Shown in pieces: positions 43,800 to 55,490 of a stretch of DNA of 64,000 nt. The notes below the pieces were generated by a model, which was not told where the DNA came from, ran no database searches, and saw only the letters and a program-made list of their open reading frames with translations. Position 1 is the first letter of the stretch, and each line of letters begins with the position of its first letter. The DNA comes from Glebionis coronaria (lineage: Eukaryota; Streptophyta; Magnoliopsida; Asterales; Asteraceae), in assembly GCA_025667525.1 (NCBI GenBank), contig CM046877.1, positions 264,155,706-264,219,705 on the forward strand, given 5' to 3'. Position numbers and translations under genes: made by a program.

Positions 43800-45710
43800 A
43801 ATCCCCTACACTTAACCATTGCCATGCCCTCATGCAATGCTTAGTGATAAAGCAAATTTACACTTTTCTCATAATCAATCAACCTTGGCCTTATTTAAAT
43901 TCTACTAAACAAAAATTAAAATACTAAGAGAACTTAAAACTTTAAAATAAACAAAAGGATGGAAATAACTTGTAAAGAAATTAAGGACTTACATTAGGGC
44001 TTTGGTGTTGCGAAGATTTATCACCCTCAAGTTTCACGTTCCCCAAACTAAGCTTAAAAACGAGATCATTGTTATTATAAGTTAGCAATTCAAACACTTA
44101 CACACATGGCTTAATTAGATGCTTAAACTCCCTTATTCCTAGGTGTATCTCTTATATTTTATTTTTGGTCTTAGAATGATCATGAAGATGCATTTTTGGA
44201 CTTATTTCGATAGTTTATTTAGGCTGAAAGCAAAGTAGGACGATTTGATCAATAGTTAGCTAAAGGACAAAATCTCTTAAAACTGCTTCTCGGGATATCA
44301 AAAAGTTCATATCTTGGCATAACTCGGTTCACGATTTGAGACCTTTCTCGGGCCGATATTTGGCATGTACTTCATACTTCATATCTTCGAGAGACGTTCT
44401 TGAGATAATGGTCTTCACATCATAATAGAGTTTCTTCACTTAGAGACTTTTGAGGGGTAATCCAACTTTGTTGACCACGACTTCATGATTATTTCTTCAA
44501 TCTCAAATTGGGATTTTGAGATACAACGATCCGCCTCCTTTTCGGACTTGGATCTATTTATCCTCATACCTTGTTAGGGTCTTTTCGGATAGACTTCTCC
44601 ATGATCTTTATGGGAGTTGATTGCTTTACGTCGTGAGTCTTGATCCTTCATATTGATTTTAGGAATAATGCTCTTCACATCACTTTGGATCTTTAGCAAT
44701 AAAATTGAATCCTCATGCCTTGTTAGGGCCTTTTTGGACTCGCCAATCTTCGCGCCCCGCTTCATAAGTTATGCCTTGGCTATGAACTCTCGTCATTACC
44801 GAGCAACTTTTAAACGATCTTGGGCTAGAAGCTAAGTAACTTTTCAAATCGTACGACCTTACTTATTGCAAATAAGTTATTAGCAAGTGATGGGAGAATA
44901 GGCAAATAATTACACCAAGTGAGCTTGTGAAAGAATACCGACTTATAATTGACTCTATCATTTCTCGTCCTCCACAATTTAAAATCTCAAGTAATGAGAC
45001 TCGTGGACACTTAGCCTAATAAACCAATTAAGGTCTACATGGTTAAGGATACTAGCTAGAATAAACTTGGATAAGTCTATTCGAGTTGAGTCAAAATAAA
45101 CACAACGGGCCTAATATGTCAAAGACTTCTAAACTAGCTACACCACTTTATTAATATTTTTTTTTTGACTTTATTGCGGGATATATACATATGAAAGCAA
45201 CGATAAAAATTTAAAAATTAAGACTAAATGGCCAAAGTTAATAAAAAATTTAAAAAATGTTGAAAAATAGGATTTTCCGGTTTAATGAAGGCATTTCATG
45301 GAAAAGTCCACTTAAAACTTCGATAGAAGTTCCCCCTACACTTAAGATAAACATTATCCTCAATGTTTAAGCATGTGGGAAAAATCTCCCCTATACTTAT
45401 GACATTGTGCACGTTGATTAAATCAAGTTAAGGAAGAGACGACTAAAGTGATCAATTTCAAATGTGAGTATGAAGAAAATTGAATCACGATAGTTGAGAG
45501 ATAGAACCGGATTTCGGATAACACGGGAGCACGGTTCTTTCAAAGATTCCAAGATTGCAGTTATCCCTGTAATCACATCACCACACAATCACAAACGACC
45601 AAAATAGGTCCTCCCCTACACTTAGGGGGTTAAAGGGATAGATACTCGGGCTGCCTCCCGAGGAGCGCTTGTTTTTGATAACCGAGTCACGAGCCTGACT
45701 CGACCCAAAA
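43800..45710 (-). other. Element G polypurine tract and 3' untranslated region
   Basis: The tract AGTGTAGGGGATT (43800-43812) adjoins the LTR. The 1.9 kb beyond is non-coding on both strands as far as I can see. Two blocks (44061-44088 and 44127-44168) are nearly identical in H and J. A near-duplicate pair of lines (CCTTGTTAGGG at about 44569 and 44719) also occurs in H. Confidence 0.8.
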
Positions 45711-46016
45711 TTAGTTCATGGGGAACGTGGTGAGGGATGGAATCACCTCCTGAGAGGTGTCCTCACCAAAGTACAACTTCACTCGTTGGCCATTCACCTT
45801 AAAATTTGGTCCATTAGGTTGAGCGAGCTCGAGAGTACCATATGGAAAAATTTGGGCAATGGTGAATGGGCCGGATCAACGAGATTTGAGCTTGCCCGAA
45901 AAGATTTTCAACCGAGAGTTAAAAAGTAAGACTTTGTCTCCAACATGGAACTCTCGGTTTTTGATCTTGGAGTCGTGAATGAGCTTAGTTATTTCCTTAT
46001 AGATCAAAGAATTTTA
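45711..46016 (-). pseudogene. Element G pol C-terminus behind a stop
   Basis: The frame continues after TAA at 46014-46016 with [30 protein letters not shown] and QEVIPSLTTFPMN to a stop at 45711, the usual integrase C-terminal region of Athila pol. A second stop, TGA at 45876-45878, stands in place of Trp. Both are single lesions in an otherwise clear coding stretch. Confidence 0.8.
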
Positions 46017-49000
46017 AGAAGCCTCATTCCGAAGTTCATTCAGCTCATTGAGTTGGATCTTGCGTAGGTCACCGGCTTTGTTTATATCAAAATTAGCCCA
46101 CTTCAAGGCCCAGTAAGCCTTGTGCTCCAACTCAATGGGGAGGTGGCACGCTTTCCCGTACACAAGACGATAAGGCATACATCCGATCGGGGTCTTGTAA
46201 GCGGTACGAAAAGCCCACAAAGCATCATCAAGTTTATCAGCCCATGCGGCACGATGCTCTCCCACGGTCCTTTCAAGAATTCGCTTAAGTCCTCTGTTGG
46301 ATATTTCAGCCTGGCCATTAGTTTGTGGGTGGTAGGCTGTGGAAAGACGATGATTTACACCGTACTTAGCCATGACTCTAGCAAATTGGTCATTGCATAA
46401 ATGAGTCCCACGATCACTAATAATGGCACGAGGCACACCGAATCTAGCGAAAAGAGCTTTCAAAAAGTTACAAACCACCCTTGCATCATTAGTGGGTAAA
46501 GCTTTGGCTTCAACCCATTTTGAAACGTAGTCAACGGCTACAAGGATGTATTTGTTTCCTTTAGAAGAAGGGAATGGCCCCATAAAGTCGATACCCCAAA
46601 CATCAAAGATTTCACATTCCTGTATGAAATTCTGAGGCATCTCGTCTTTATGTGTAATTTTGCCTTGCTTTTGGCAAACATCACATCGTTTAACCATATT
46701 GTGAGCATCACGATATATGGAGGGCCAATAAAATCCCGAGTCAAACACTTTTTTGGCGGTGTAGTTGGGACCAAAGTGACCACCGGTGGGTCCTTTGTGG
46801 CAAGCATCAAGGATTTCAGACGCTGCCGGTCCATCAACACATCGACGAATAATCAGGTCGGCACATTGTTTGAATAGGTAAGGGTCGTCCCAAAAGTAAG
46901 TCTTAATGTCGGTGAAGAACTTCTTCTTTTGCTGAGACGTCAACCCTTCCTTGAGAATTCCACCCGCCAAGTAGTTTGCAAAGTCCGCAAACCACGGGGT
47001 TTCATTCGGCTTCGAGTTTATAGACATTAAGGTTTCCAAGGGAAAAGAATCATTGATTTCTTTGTTCGGATGATCCCCTTGGTATGGATCCTCAAGTCTG
47101 CTAAGATGGTCCGCGGCTAGATTTTCAGCTCCTTTTTTATCGCGAATTTCTATTTTAAATTCCTGGAGCAGCAAAACCCAGCGAAGAAGTCTTGGTTTGG
47201 AATCTTGCTTTGTCAACAAGTACTTCAGCGCGGAATGATCGGTGTATACAATGGTGGTAGAAAGGACAAGATAGGGGCGAAATTTTTCAAAATCATAGAC
47301 AACAGCTAAAAGCTCTTTTTCGGTTGTCGTATAATGCAATTGTGCCCCCGTCATTGTCTTGCTAGCGTAATGGATCGGTTGGAAGTGTTTGTTCACTCTT
47401 TGTCCAAGAACCGCTCCAATAGCAAAATCACTAGCATCGCACATCAACTCAAAGGGTAGCTCCCAATTAGGGGTAACCAAGACGGGTGCCTTAGTTAGCT
47501 TATCCTTAAGCGAGTTGAAGGCTTCAAGACACTCTTGGGAGAAGATAAAAGGAGTATATTTTTCCAAGAGGTGGGTCATCGGGCGAGCGATTTGGGAAAA
47601 ATCTTTGATGAATCGACGGTAGAAGCCCGCATGACCCAGGAAACTTCTCACACCCTTCACGGTTGAAGGTGGAGGCAACTTTGCGATAACATCGACTTTA
47701 GCACGGTCAACTTCAAGACCGGCTTTCGAGATCTTATGTCCAAGCACGACGCCTTCTTTTACCATAAAATGGCATTCTTCCCAATTCAGAACTAGGCGAG
47801 TGTCTTCGCACCTCTTTAGCATACGTTCCAAATTGGCAAGGCAAGAAGAGAATGAATCTCCGAAGACCGAGAAATCATCCATGAAGACTTCCATGGTTCG
47901 TTCAACCATGTCATGGAAGATGGCTAACATACACCTTTGGAAGGTCCCGGGCGCATTACATAAGCCAAAAGGCATTCGTTTATAAGCAAATGTGCTATAG
48001 GGACAAGTGAATGTAGTCTTCTCTTGATCTTGGGGATCGATGGGTATTTGAAAATAACCCGAGAAACCATCAAGAAAGTAGTAATATTCATTACCAGCTA
48101 GTCGTTCAAGCATTTGGTCCATAAAAGGTAGAGGGAAATGATCCTTTCTCGTGGCATCATTGAGTTTGCGGTAGTCTATACAAACTCTCCACCCAGTAAC
48201 GAGACGAGTGGGAATCAACTCGTTGTGTTCGTTGGGAACAACGGTTATTCCGCCCTTCTTGGGCACACAATGGATTGGACTGACCCATGGTGAATCCGAA
48301 ATAGGGTAAATCATACCTGCATCAAGAAGTTTGATAACCTCTGTTTTGATGACTTCATGAATTTTTGGATTCACCCTTCGTTGGCTTTGAATTGTGGGTT
48401 TAAAGTCGTCCTCCATGAGAATTTTGTGTGTGCAGAAGTGAGGATCAATTCCACGAATATCCGAGATCTTCCAAGCAATAGCTTTCTTATGATCTTTCAA
48501 CACGGCGACAAGGCGAGCTTTCTCTTCATCCTTCAAATCCTTAGCAATGATGACTGGCGACTTCTTCTCTTCTTCGAGGAATACATACTCAAGATGGGGC
48601 GGCAACTCCTTAAGTTCCAAATCCGGAGGATTTTCGACGGGAGGCGTATTCGAAGTCGGAGTATCGATAGCAATAACAGTGGGAGATGGAGGGGAAGGAT
48701 TGTCTTCGCTGAGGAGGTTTGCAATGAAACTGAGATCGTCATCCCAATTTGCAGTAGAATCGTCATTGTCTTGCTTAACATCTTCCAAGGTGGCTTCCAA
48801 ATCTTTCCAGAGGAAATCACTTTCTCCAAATAGAGATAGTGATGAGTCGATAGAGGAAACGGTCTCAACATTGGGAAGAGAGGTAGGAATATTTTTACAA
48901 GCATCCTTGAAGTGTTCTTCACAAGCCTCATCAAGAACGTCAATACAATTAACACTTTCGTAAGAATAAGGCTGTTTAGAAAGCTTTCCCATGTTGAAGA

Positions 49001-49600
49001 CTACTTTATCGTCACCCACTCTCATGATAAGCTCACCGGCTTCAACATCAATGAGAGTGCGACCGGTCCTCAAGAATGGACGACCAACAATGAGTGGCAC
49101 ACGGGGGTCCATCTCGTAGTCGACGACAATAAAATCAGCAGGGAAGGTAAATTTGCCGACTCCTACAATGACGTCTTCGGCTATCCCCACTGGATAAGCA
49201 ACCGTACGGTTGGCCAATTCCAAAGTCATTTTGGTGGGGACTAGCTCTGGGAGAGATAATTGCTTCCAAACACTTAAAGGCATGAGATTAATACTGGCAC
49301 CTAGATCGGCTAGGGCCATGCAATTCTCTACTCCCGGGAAATTGCAAGGGATAAGAAAACGACCCGGATCACCAAGCTTGGTTGGTAATTTCCTTAAGAG
49401 TACTGCGGAGCAATTCTCATTAAGTTGGGTGTTGGCAATATCGAGGAGCTTTTCCTTGTCGCTCAGAAGGTCTTTAAACATTTTTGCATACTTGGGCATG
49501 TGAGCGAGTGCCTCAGCGAAGGAGATATTGAAATTCAGTTGTTTGAACATTTTAAGGAAATTCGAAACCTGAATATCATCCTTGCTCTTTTGCTTCTCTT
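46014..49600 (-). CDS. Element G pol: protease, reverse transcriptase, RNase H, integrase
   Basis: A long open frame of about 1190 codons. Protease: [15 protein letters not shown], with DLGA as usual in Athila. Reverse transcriptase: [35 protein letters not shown] and the catalytic FMDD at about 47874-47885. RNase [26 protein letters not shown]. Integrase: zinc domain [12 protein letters not shown] with CDVCQKQG, then Asp in WGIDFMGPF, Asp in [11 protein letters not shown] and Glu in [11 protein letters not shown]. All catalytic residues I can check are present. In sense the frame is separated from gag by a one-base shift near 49600; most Athila copies read gag-pol as one frame, so this is probably a deletion. 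Confidence 0.93.
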
Positions 49601-51352
49601 CCTCAACCTAGATGGATAAGGTATATTGGAAGAAGAGGAAGGCTCTAGGGGAATAGGATCACTCACAACCACGGGTGGAGGAGGGGTAGAAGGAAGAGGT
49701 GGAGAAATTGGGGAAGGAGAAGGATGAGGAATAGGAGCAGGTGACTCGTTCTCCTTAGTCACAACCACCGGTGGAGGTATAGGAAGCTCGGGTTCCTTGG
49801 TACCTTTGCCACTTCGAGTAGTGATTGCTTTCATCTCCCCTCTTGGGTTTGCAACGGTGTTACTCGGAAGAGTACCCGAAGAAGAGGGTTGACTACCTTG
49901 GAAGAAACTAGCCATCATGTTCCTCAAGTCATTCGTCTGACTATCCAACGTGTTTCGCATATCGGCTCTCAAATCATTTCCTTGCTTGACCAAGTCTGCC
50001 TTCAAGTTAAGCACCTCTCTCTGAAGATTTCCCACTATCGCATCATTAGTCCTCATATAGGTTTCTACTTCTTGGTGAAGAGCGGTAGGTTGGTTGGGAA
50101 GGGCATTGTATGCGGGTGGTTGGTAAGCAGGTTGCTGGTAGACTTGGTTGTTACGTTGAGGTGGTTGTTGCTGCTTGTGAGGAGGTATGTATGGTTGTCG
50201 AGGTTGTTGTTGTTGTTGAGGAGAGCGATTGAGATTTTGTTGTTGGTTGGGGTTGGTAGGAGGGAAACCAGGTGGTGAAAGATAGTTGTTGCTGCGGTAG
50301 CTAAGCAAATTACGGTCACCTTGAGGTCTAGCTTGATAAGCGGGTTGTTGATAGGTGCCATATGCCGCGTTCACATTCTCTGCAGGGTAATCTTGGGTGG
50401 CGGTACAAGTGGTGTAAGAATGAGGACCACCGCATATCTCACAAGGTTGGCTGACAGCGTTCACTTGAGCATTTTTGGCGTTGTTGCTGTTGTTGTTGCT
50501 GACGGTGTGGGTGACAAGCGATTCAAGAAGCACAGTGATTTTGTCCAATCGCTTGTCGCTGTCATTAGTGCTAGCACTAGCGACATTGGTCCGAACACTC
50601 TTGGTTTGCACACGAGATTTATTCTCAATGATGTCCCAAGCACCATTGGAAGTCTTAGCCAAAAGATTACCCCCCGAGGCACTGTTCAGTGAATCTTGGT
50701 CACTCATGCTTAAACCATTGTAAAAAGTATTAATTTGATGTACTTTGGTAAAACCATGTTGTGGGCATTTTCTTAAAAGATCTTTGAAACGATCCCAAGA
50801 TTCACTGAATGACTCATCGTACTTTTGTTCAAAATTTATGATCTCATTCCGCAAAGCGGTAGTACGAGAGGGTGGAAAAAAGTAGTTGATAAACTTTGTT
50901 TCCAAATCCGTCCACGAGAGAATACTCTGTGGCGGTTCCTTAGCAAGCCAATGACGGGCTTGTCCCTCTAAAGAAAAGGGAAAAAGTTGTAACCTTATAA
51001 CCTCTTGTGGAACCCCATTGAACTTGACCGTGTTGGTGAGTTGAAGAAATCTCTTGATGTGGTCGTGTGGATCATCAATGGTACGTCCCAAGAATGGTTG
51101 AGCGGAGACCATCTGGATAAAGCCTGATTTTAGCTCAAAGTTGTTGGCGGCAATTGGAGGTATGACAATTGGATCCGTGTTGCCATCGACATGAGCTTGC
51201 AGCAGTTCAATCATTGGGCGATTATCCGGAAGGGGCTCATTGTTGTTATTGTTCATGTTGTTGTTGTTATTATTGTTTGGAGGTGGTACACCGGCCATGT
51301 CTAAGTGATCGAGAGGCTCGGGCTCTTGATATGACGTGGATCGAGTGCGCAT
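49535..51352 (-). CDS. Element G gag
   Basis: ATG at 51350-51352 ([13 protein letters not shown]). An Asn-rich stretch follows at residues 28-40, then the capsid-like region [29 protein letters not shown] and [18 protein letters not shown], a zinc knuckle [13 protein letters not shown] near 50405-50443, a long Gln/Pro-rich linker, a coiled-coil-like [14 protein letters not shown] segment and a Pro-rich end. The last about 20 codons (after SRLRK) are out of the ancestral frame because of the shift near 49600. The length, 605 codons, is normal for Athila gag. Confidence 0.9.
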   Translation of the reverse strand: MRTRSTSYQEPEPLDHLDMAGVPPPNNNNNNNMNNNNNEPLPDNRPMIELLQAHVDGNTDPIVIPPIAANNFELKSGFIQMVSAQPFLGRTIDDPHDHIKRFLQLTNTVKFNGVPQEVIRLQLFPFSLEGQARHWLAKEPPQSILSWTDLETKFINYFFPPSRTTALRNEIINFEQKYDESFSESWDRFKDLLRKCPQHGFTKVHQINTFYNGLSMSDQDSLNSASGGNLLAKTSNGAWDIIENKSRVQTKSVRTNVASASTNDSDKRLDKITVLLESLVTHTVSNNNSNNAKNAQVNAVSQPCEICGGPHSYTTCTATQDYPAENVNAAYGTYQQPAYQARPQGDRNLLSYRSNNYLSPPGFPPTNPNQQQNLNRSPQQQQQPRQPYIPPHKQQQPPQRNNQVYQQPAYQPPAYNALPNQPTALHQEVETYMRTNDAIVGNLQREVLNLKADLVKQGNDLRADMRNTLDSQTNDLRNMMASFFQGSQPSSSGTLPSNTVANPRGEMKAITTRSGKGTKEPELPIPPPVVVTKENESPAPIPHPSPSPISPPLPSTPPPPVVVSDPIPLEPSSSSNIPYPSRLRKRSKRARMIFRFRISLKCSNN

Positions 51353-51571
51353 ACACCTGCAAAAGAACTAACAAGGCAAAAACAATACAAAAATATTTTT
51401 GGTTTTTTTTTATGGTTTTTTGTACTTTTTAGGATTTTTGAAAATTTTATATTTTTTAGTGTTTTTGAAAATTTTTGTGAGAAAGTAACGTTCACGGGGA
51501 ACGGATCCCAAAATCCAAGTTCTCACAAAAAACTTTTGATCTTAACGAGAGGAGCCGGCAGCGGCGCCATT
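51353..51571 (-). other. Element G leader and primer-binding site
   Basis: The PBS TGGCGCCGCTGCCGG lies at 51555-51569, two bases from the LTR end. It is near-complementary to the 3' end of plant tRNA-Asp, the primer known for Athila. The remaining leader is A/T-rich. Confidence 0.85.
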
Positions 51572-53051
51572 TGATACACGGATTTGCATTGGGTTCAAAA
51601 TAATTCTCGGAATCCTCTCGAATTGATCTCGGTTTAAAGTGGAATGAATTGTTCTTGGTGACAAAAACGGATTTGGTTTTCTAATCTACTAAACAGGGAA
51701 AGGAATAAAATGATAATGTTATAAACTTAAAACAAGCAACAAATAAAAAGCAACACTTGAATTAAAACTGGAAAATGCCCTATGCGGAAAAAGTCCTATA
51801 CGGAAAACAAGTCTATTCGGAATGTTACTATGCTGAATAAATGCTCAATTCGGAAAACTTGCCTATGCGGAAAAACATCCTATTAGGAATAAGTGGGCTT
51901 ATGCGGAATAGAATCCTATGCGGAATAATAACTTCTATGCGGAAAATTAATTCTATTCGGAATAATCAAGTCTATGCGGAAAAATTAGCTTATTCGGAAA
52001 AATGCTCTTATGCGGAAAAATTGCCTACTCGGAAAAACAAGTCTATGCAGAAAAATAATTCTATTCGGAATATATAAAATATTCCGAATAAGAGACGAAA
52101 CCAACAAGCTATGCGGAATGTAGGAAAGATTCCGAATAAGGCAAAAAGAAACTCGCCTATTCGGAATATTTGTCTTGTTCGGAAAGATCTGGGAATCAAG
52201 AACAGAAACAGTAGCAGACGAACAGGGGACACGAATTTAAATCCAAACCAACTCGAATACTCAAAAAGGTTTTACCAAATTAAACACAACGCATTTAAAT
52301 ACCATAAGAAACAAATCCCACCAATAAAAACACTAAATCAACAACTTTTTAAGATCAAACTTGAATCAAATAAAAACTTAAGAAACTTGCAATAGAAGAT
52401 GATGAAGATCAAGATGAATGAAAAGATGGAATTAAAGGATTAATGTAAAGGTAACAAGAGTAAAGATTAAACACTTACAAGATTGAAAGAGAAATGAAAA
52501 ATCACCAAACACCCTAATGGTGTTTGTGATGAACCGAACCTAAGAACTGGGAAAAAGAAAAAATGAAGCTCACTCCCTAATTGTGTGAAGGGAAAAACTA
52601 TATATAGTCCTAGTGGTTGGTTGGTGAGTGGGCTTTCTCCCTTTCTTCTTGTCTTCTCGTCTTTTCAGAAAAGTTGTCGTTTTCGATTCTGATTCGGCAT
52701 TTGTCGTCGATTAAATTCAACTCGTCTTTTAATTTCTTCGTTAAATAGACTTGAGTTTCTTCGACATATGTAAATCTTCCATCATTGGTCCTTTTCTTCG
52801 ATAAATCTTCAAATAGGCCCATTGACTTCAAATCCTTTGCACCTCTTGGACAATAGACTTCGTCTTTAGTCTTTTTCCTTGATGAAACCCGTGCAATCCC
52901 ATGTTTTCTTTAATATTCATCCGGTTAGCTCTTAAAACAAAATAAACACAAAAACCACGCATTATTGCAAACAAACGATATTAAATACGTGTTTTGGTCT
53001 TGTTTTAGCAAGAATTAAGTGGTAAAAGGATGGGTGTTTACACACCTATCA
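51572..53051 (-). repeat. Element G 5' LTR, 1480 bp
   Basis: Colinear with 42322-43799. The CGGAAA word array lies at about 51780-52180 and the 73-codon sense frame at 52610-52831. Changes between the two LTRs include several inside the word array (for example TATTCGG to TATTAGG). Confidence 0.93.
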
Positions 53052-54395
53052 GGGATAAATGCAACCTGCTGAAATGAAAACAAGAACAAGGTGATAGATA
53101 GCAGCTAAGGTCACAAGCTTTTGTCAAAAGCTTGTGGCTTTAGCTTATGCTACAGTCAAACAGTGAACAAAAATTAAAATTAAAAGAACTTGAAACTGAT
53201 TTTTTCAAAACAAATTCGACAAGATCATTAAACTTAATCATCAAACTTCCACTTTCACTTTCATTTGCTTATTAAGTCCAAGAATCAGGATTAAAAATGC
53301 TTGATAGAAATCTTTATGCCAAAAACTCAAACCAACTATTTTCTTCTTAGATGATCCTTACACTATAATTTGCAAATTTAATAAACATTAAACTAAGAAA
53401 ACATTGTAAATATGGAACACAGATAACAGCTTGTAAGATTTTAGTTTAAATAAAACTGTAAATATTCATTAAATAAAAAAAAAGTTTACAAGATGAAAAT
53501 CTGGAACAAGAATACAAGGTACAAACCACCTTGTATTTATACTAAGGAAAAGAAGAGTCTAGAATACATAAACCCTAAACAAGAAAATCCGAAAATGCCC
53601 TCTAGGTCAAAGTTTGAAATTCGAGATTCAAAGCCCATGTGATCTTCTGCTGTTGCTGAGTTGTGTTGAATGCATCTTGGCCGTTTATTGAAGACTTTGG
53701 GAGGAAGAAAATGATGAGAGCTGTTGATTTGCTATAGGATTCCAAATTTGCCAAAAAAGGTGAAGCAGGGGATAAATGGTGGGGCCCATTGAGTCACGGG
53801 TTGGAGGAGTTTGTTGGTGGGATTTGGTGACAATGGGGTTAATCACGTTTCTGGAAGGTGGTGAAAACCCCTTTGTTTTTGTGGGTAATGAGTGTTAGGG
53901 TTTATGTGAATGAGAGGGTTAAACAGTTGAGGTTTAATTGGGTTAGGGGTAATTAGTTTTCAAAATTTGTGTTTACCCCCAATTTTTAGTAATAAAAAAC
54001 CCGGTTTTAAAAAATTAGTGGAGGGATTTGACTTAGTTGACTTGGGCTGGTGTTGGGTAAAAGTGGTGGGTATGGACTGGGTAGGGTCGGGTTTGGTTGG
54101 GTTTTTGGTGGATATGGGTTTATTTTATACAGCTTTGGCCCCCAACGTTACTACTTGTTTCCACTTCAATTTTAACAGCTTTTCAACTCATTTCCCCTTT
54201 ATATAGAACTTTGTCAACTTGTCAAATATGGCATGTGCATTTTGCAAATTAATAACAAGGATCATATATGCAAGTAATGCATTATTCAAGGGCTTCCTTT
54301 GACATGTCTTCAAACTTCAAGGATTAGACTTGTTCAAATGAATTCTCCAAGGACTTTTCTTGCCAAATCATCAAAAATGAGGGACCAATGTTGAC
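53052..54395 (-). repeat. Element J 3' LTR, part 2 of 3
   Basis: It starts with the right copy of GGGAT and ends with TTGAC, the left duplication of I. Near its start is a palindrome CACAAGCTTTTG-T-CAAAAGCTTGTG (53112-53136). The 80-codon plus frame at 53967-54206 has no recognisable domain and I do not call it. Nothing else coding is seen. Confidence 0.7.
54391..54395. other. Target site duplication of element I, left copy
   Basis: TTGAC, repeated directly after the 3' LTR at 63121-63125. Confidence 0.95.
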
Positions 54396-54706
54396 TGTTG
54401 GAAATACGTTTTTACGTATTTATGAAGGATCGGTCGCTCCAACGATATATTAATGTATTAGGCTCGTGATCCAAATATAGTCCATATAGCCCACATGTAG
54501 GGTGGGCTATATATACCCCTCCTAGCATGTTAGGAGGGGTGGTTCATTCATTAACATCTTTTCATTTAATCGAAAACATCTTTCTCTCTCTACTTCTCTT
54601 TTCTCTCCTTTCTCTCTCTACTCCCCATCTCCATCTTCCCCATCTCTTCCACCAAATCAATAGATCATCCATCATTTACCAAATCCTTAGAAATCGTAGA
54701 CCTTCA
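54396..54706 (+). repeat. Element I 5' LTR, 311 bp
   Basis: TGTTGGAAATACG to GTAGACCTTCA. It carries a TATATATA box flanked on both sides by perfect inverted repeats and a CT-rich tract (CTCTCTCTAC, TTTCTCTCC) after it, as in many plant promoters and leaders. Confidence 0.92.
54485..54540 (+). promoter_or_regulatory. Element I promoter: TATA box between two perfect hairpins
   Basis: TATAGCCCAC (54485-54494) pairs with GTGGGCTATA (54502-54511); ACCCCTCCTA (54515-54524) pairs with TAGGAGGGGT (54531-54540). The likely TATA box, TATATATA at 54508-54515, overlaps the junction of the two stems. The same structure is unchanged in the 3' LTR at 62895-62950. Confidence 0.6.
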
Positions 54707-55140
54707 ATTGGTATCAAGAGCCATGGTTGAATCTTAGGATTTGCATTTTTTTTATCTTTTGATTTGGTGGTAAAAATCCTTTCTTTTCTAATTTCTTATC
54801 AATTTTTTCATCATTCGATAAACATTTTATCAATTTTTATTTTTTATCAGTTTTATTTTTACGTGTGTTTTTATATCAGTTTTATCAGTTTTTCTTGTTA
54901 AATAATCAATTTTTTTATATCATCATTTGTCTAATCATATTTTTTAATCAGTCGTTTTTTTTTAATTTTTTAATCATTCAGTCATTTTTTTTATCATTTT
55001 TTTTAATCAGTTTTCTCTATCATTTTCATATCTGTCCAATCCAATCTGTCGAATCTGTCTACTGTCCAAACTTGTCCAAAAATTGTCCAATCAATCCAAA
55101 AATTGTCAAAAGTGTCATCTGTCTTTTTCCATCCAGTCTA
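54707..55140 (+). other. Element I primer-binding site and T-rich leader
   Basis: TTGGTATCAAGAGCC at 54708-54722 resembles the initiator-Met PBS with one inserted A. After it comes a T-rich stretch to about 55020 made of loose TTTATCAGTTTT words, then TGTCCAA words to 55130. No coding sequence. Confidence 0.65.
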
Positions 55141-55490
55141 TCAATTTTTGAGATCGAGTGATTTTTTCGAATAAGCCATATATTCCGTATTGACATTTCG
55201 TATGGACAAACTGTGAAAAACATTCAGTATGGACAAACTTTGAAAAACTTTCCGAATAGACCATTTTTCAGAATAAGACATCTTTCCGAATAGACATAGT
55301 TCCGAATAGGACTTTCCGCATAGGACTCCGCACAGGGTTTCCGCATAGGATTCCGCATAGGGTTTCCGCATAGGATTCCGCATAGGGTTTCCGCATAGGA
55401 TTCCGCATAGGGTTTCCGCGTAGCGGTTATTCCGCATAGCGGTTATTCCGCATAGCGGTTATTCCGCATAGCGGGACCGGACTCGATCAC
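55141..55490 (+). repeat. TTCCGCATAGG word array in element I leader
   Basis: About 20 copies of TTCCGCATAGG or TTCCGAATAG and close variants lie here; from 55315 they are packed every 11-15 bases and end with GCGGTTATTCCGCATA repeats. The same word in the same sense is found in the Athila LTRs of G and H. The antisense frame over it is an effect of the repeat. Confidence 0.85.

Larger units (their letters stand above)
42322..53051 (-). mobile_element. Element G: complete Athila-type Ty3/gypsy retrotransposon, 10,730 bp
   Basis: LTRs of 1478 and 1480 bp, an Asp-tRNA type PBS, gag, one long pol frame, a long 3' UTR and a perfect GGGAT duplication. Pol sequence ([30 protein letters not shown]) and PBS are those of the Athila group as I know it. 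I find no env-like ORF between pol and the 3' LTR. The two LTRs differ at about 20 places by eye (roughly 1.4 percent), so it is a fairly young insertion. Damage: one frame break between gag and pol and two stops near the pol end. Confidence 0.95.

Noticed and set aside
46122..50692. Long plus-strand frames opposite G gag and pol (e.g. 48357-48833, 48547-48963, 50321-50692)
   Set aside because: They lie antisense to clear gag-pol coding with known domains and have no motif of their own.
53967..54206. 80-codon plus frame in the J LTR
   Set aside because: No domain, low complexity (Gly/Val/Leu), and inside an LTR.
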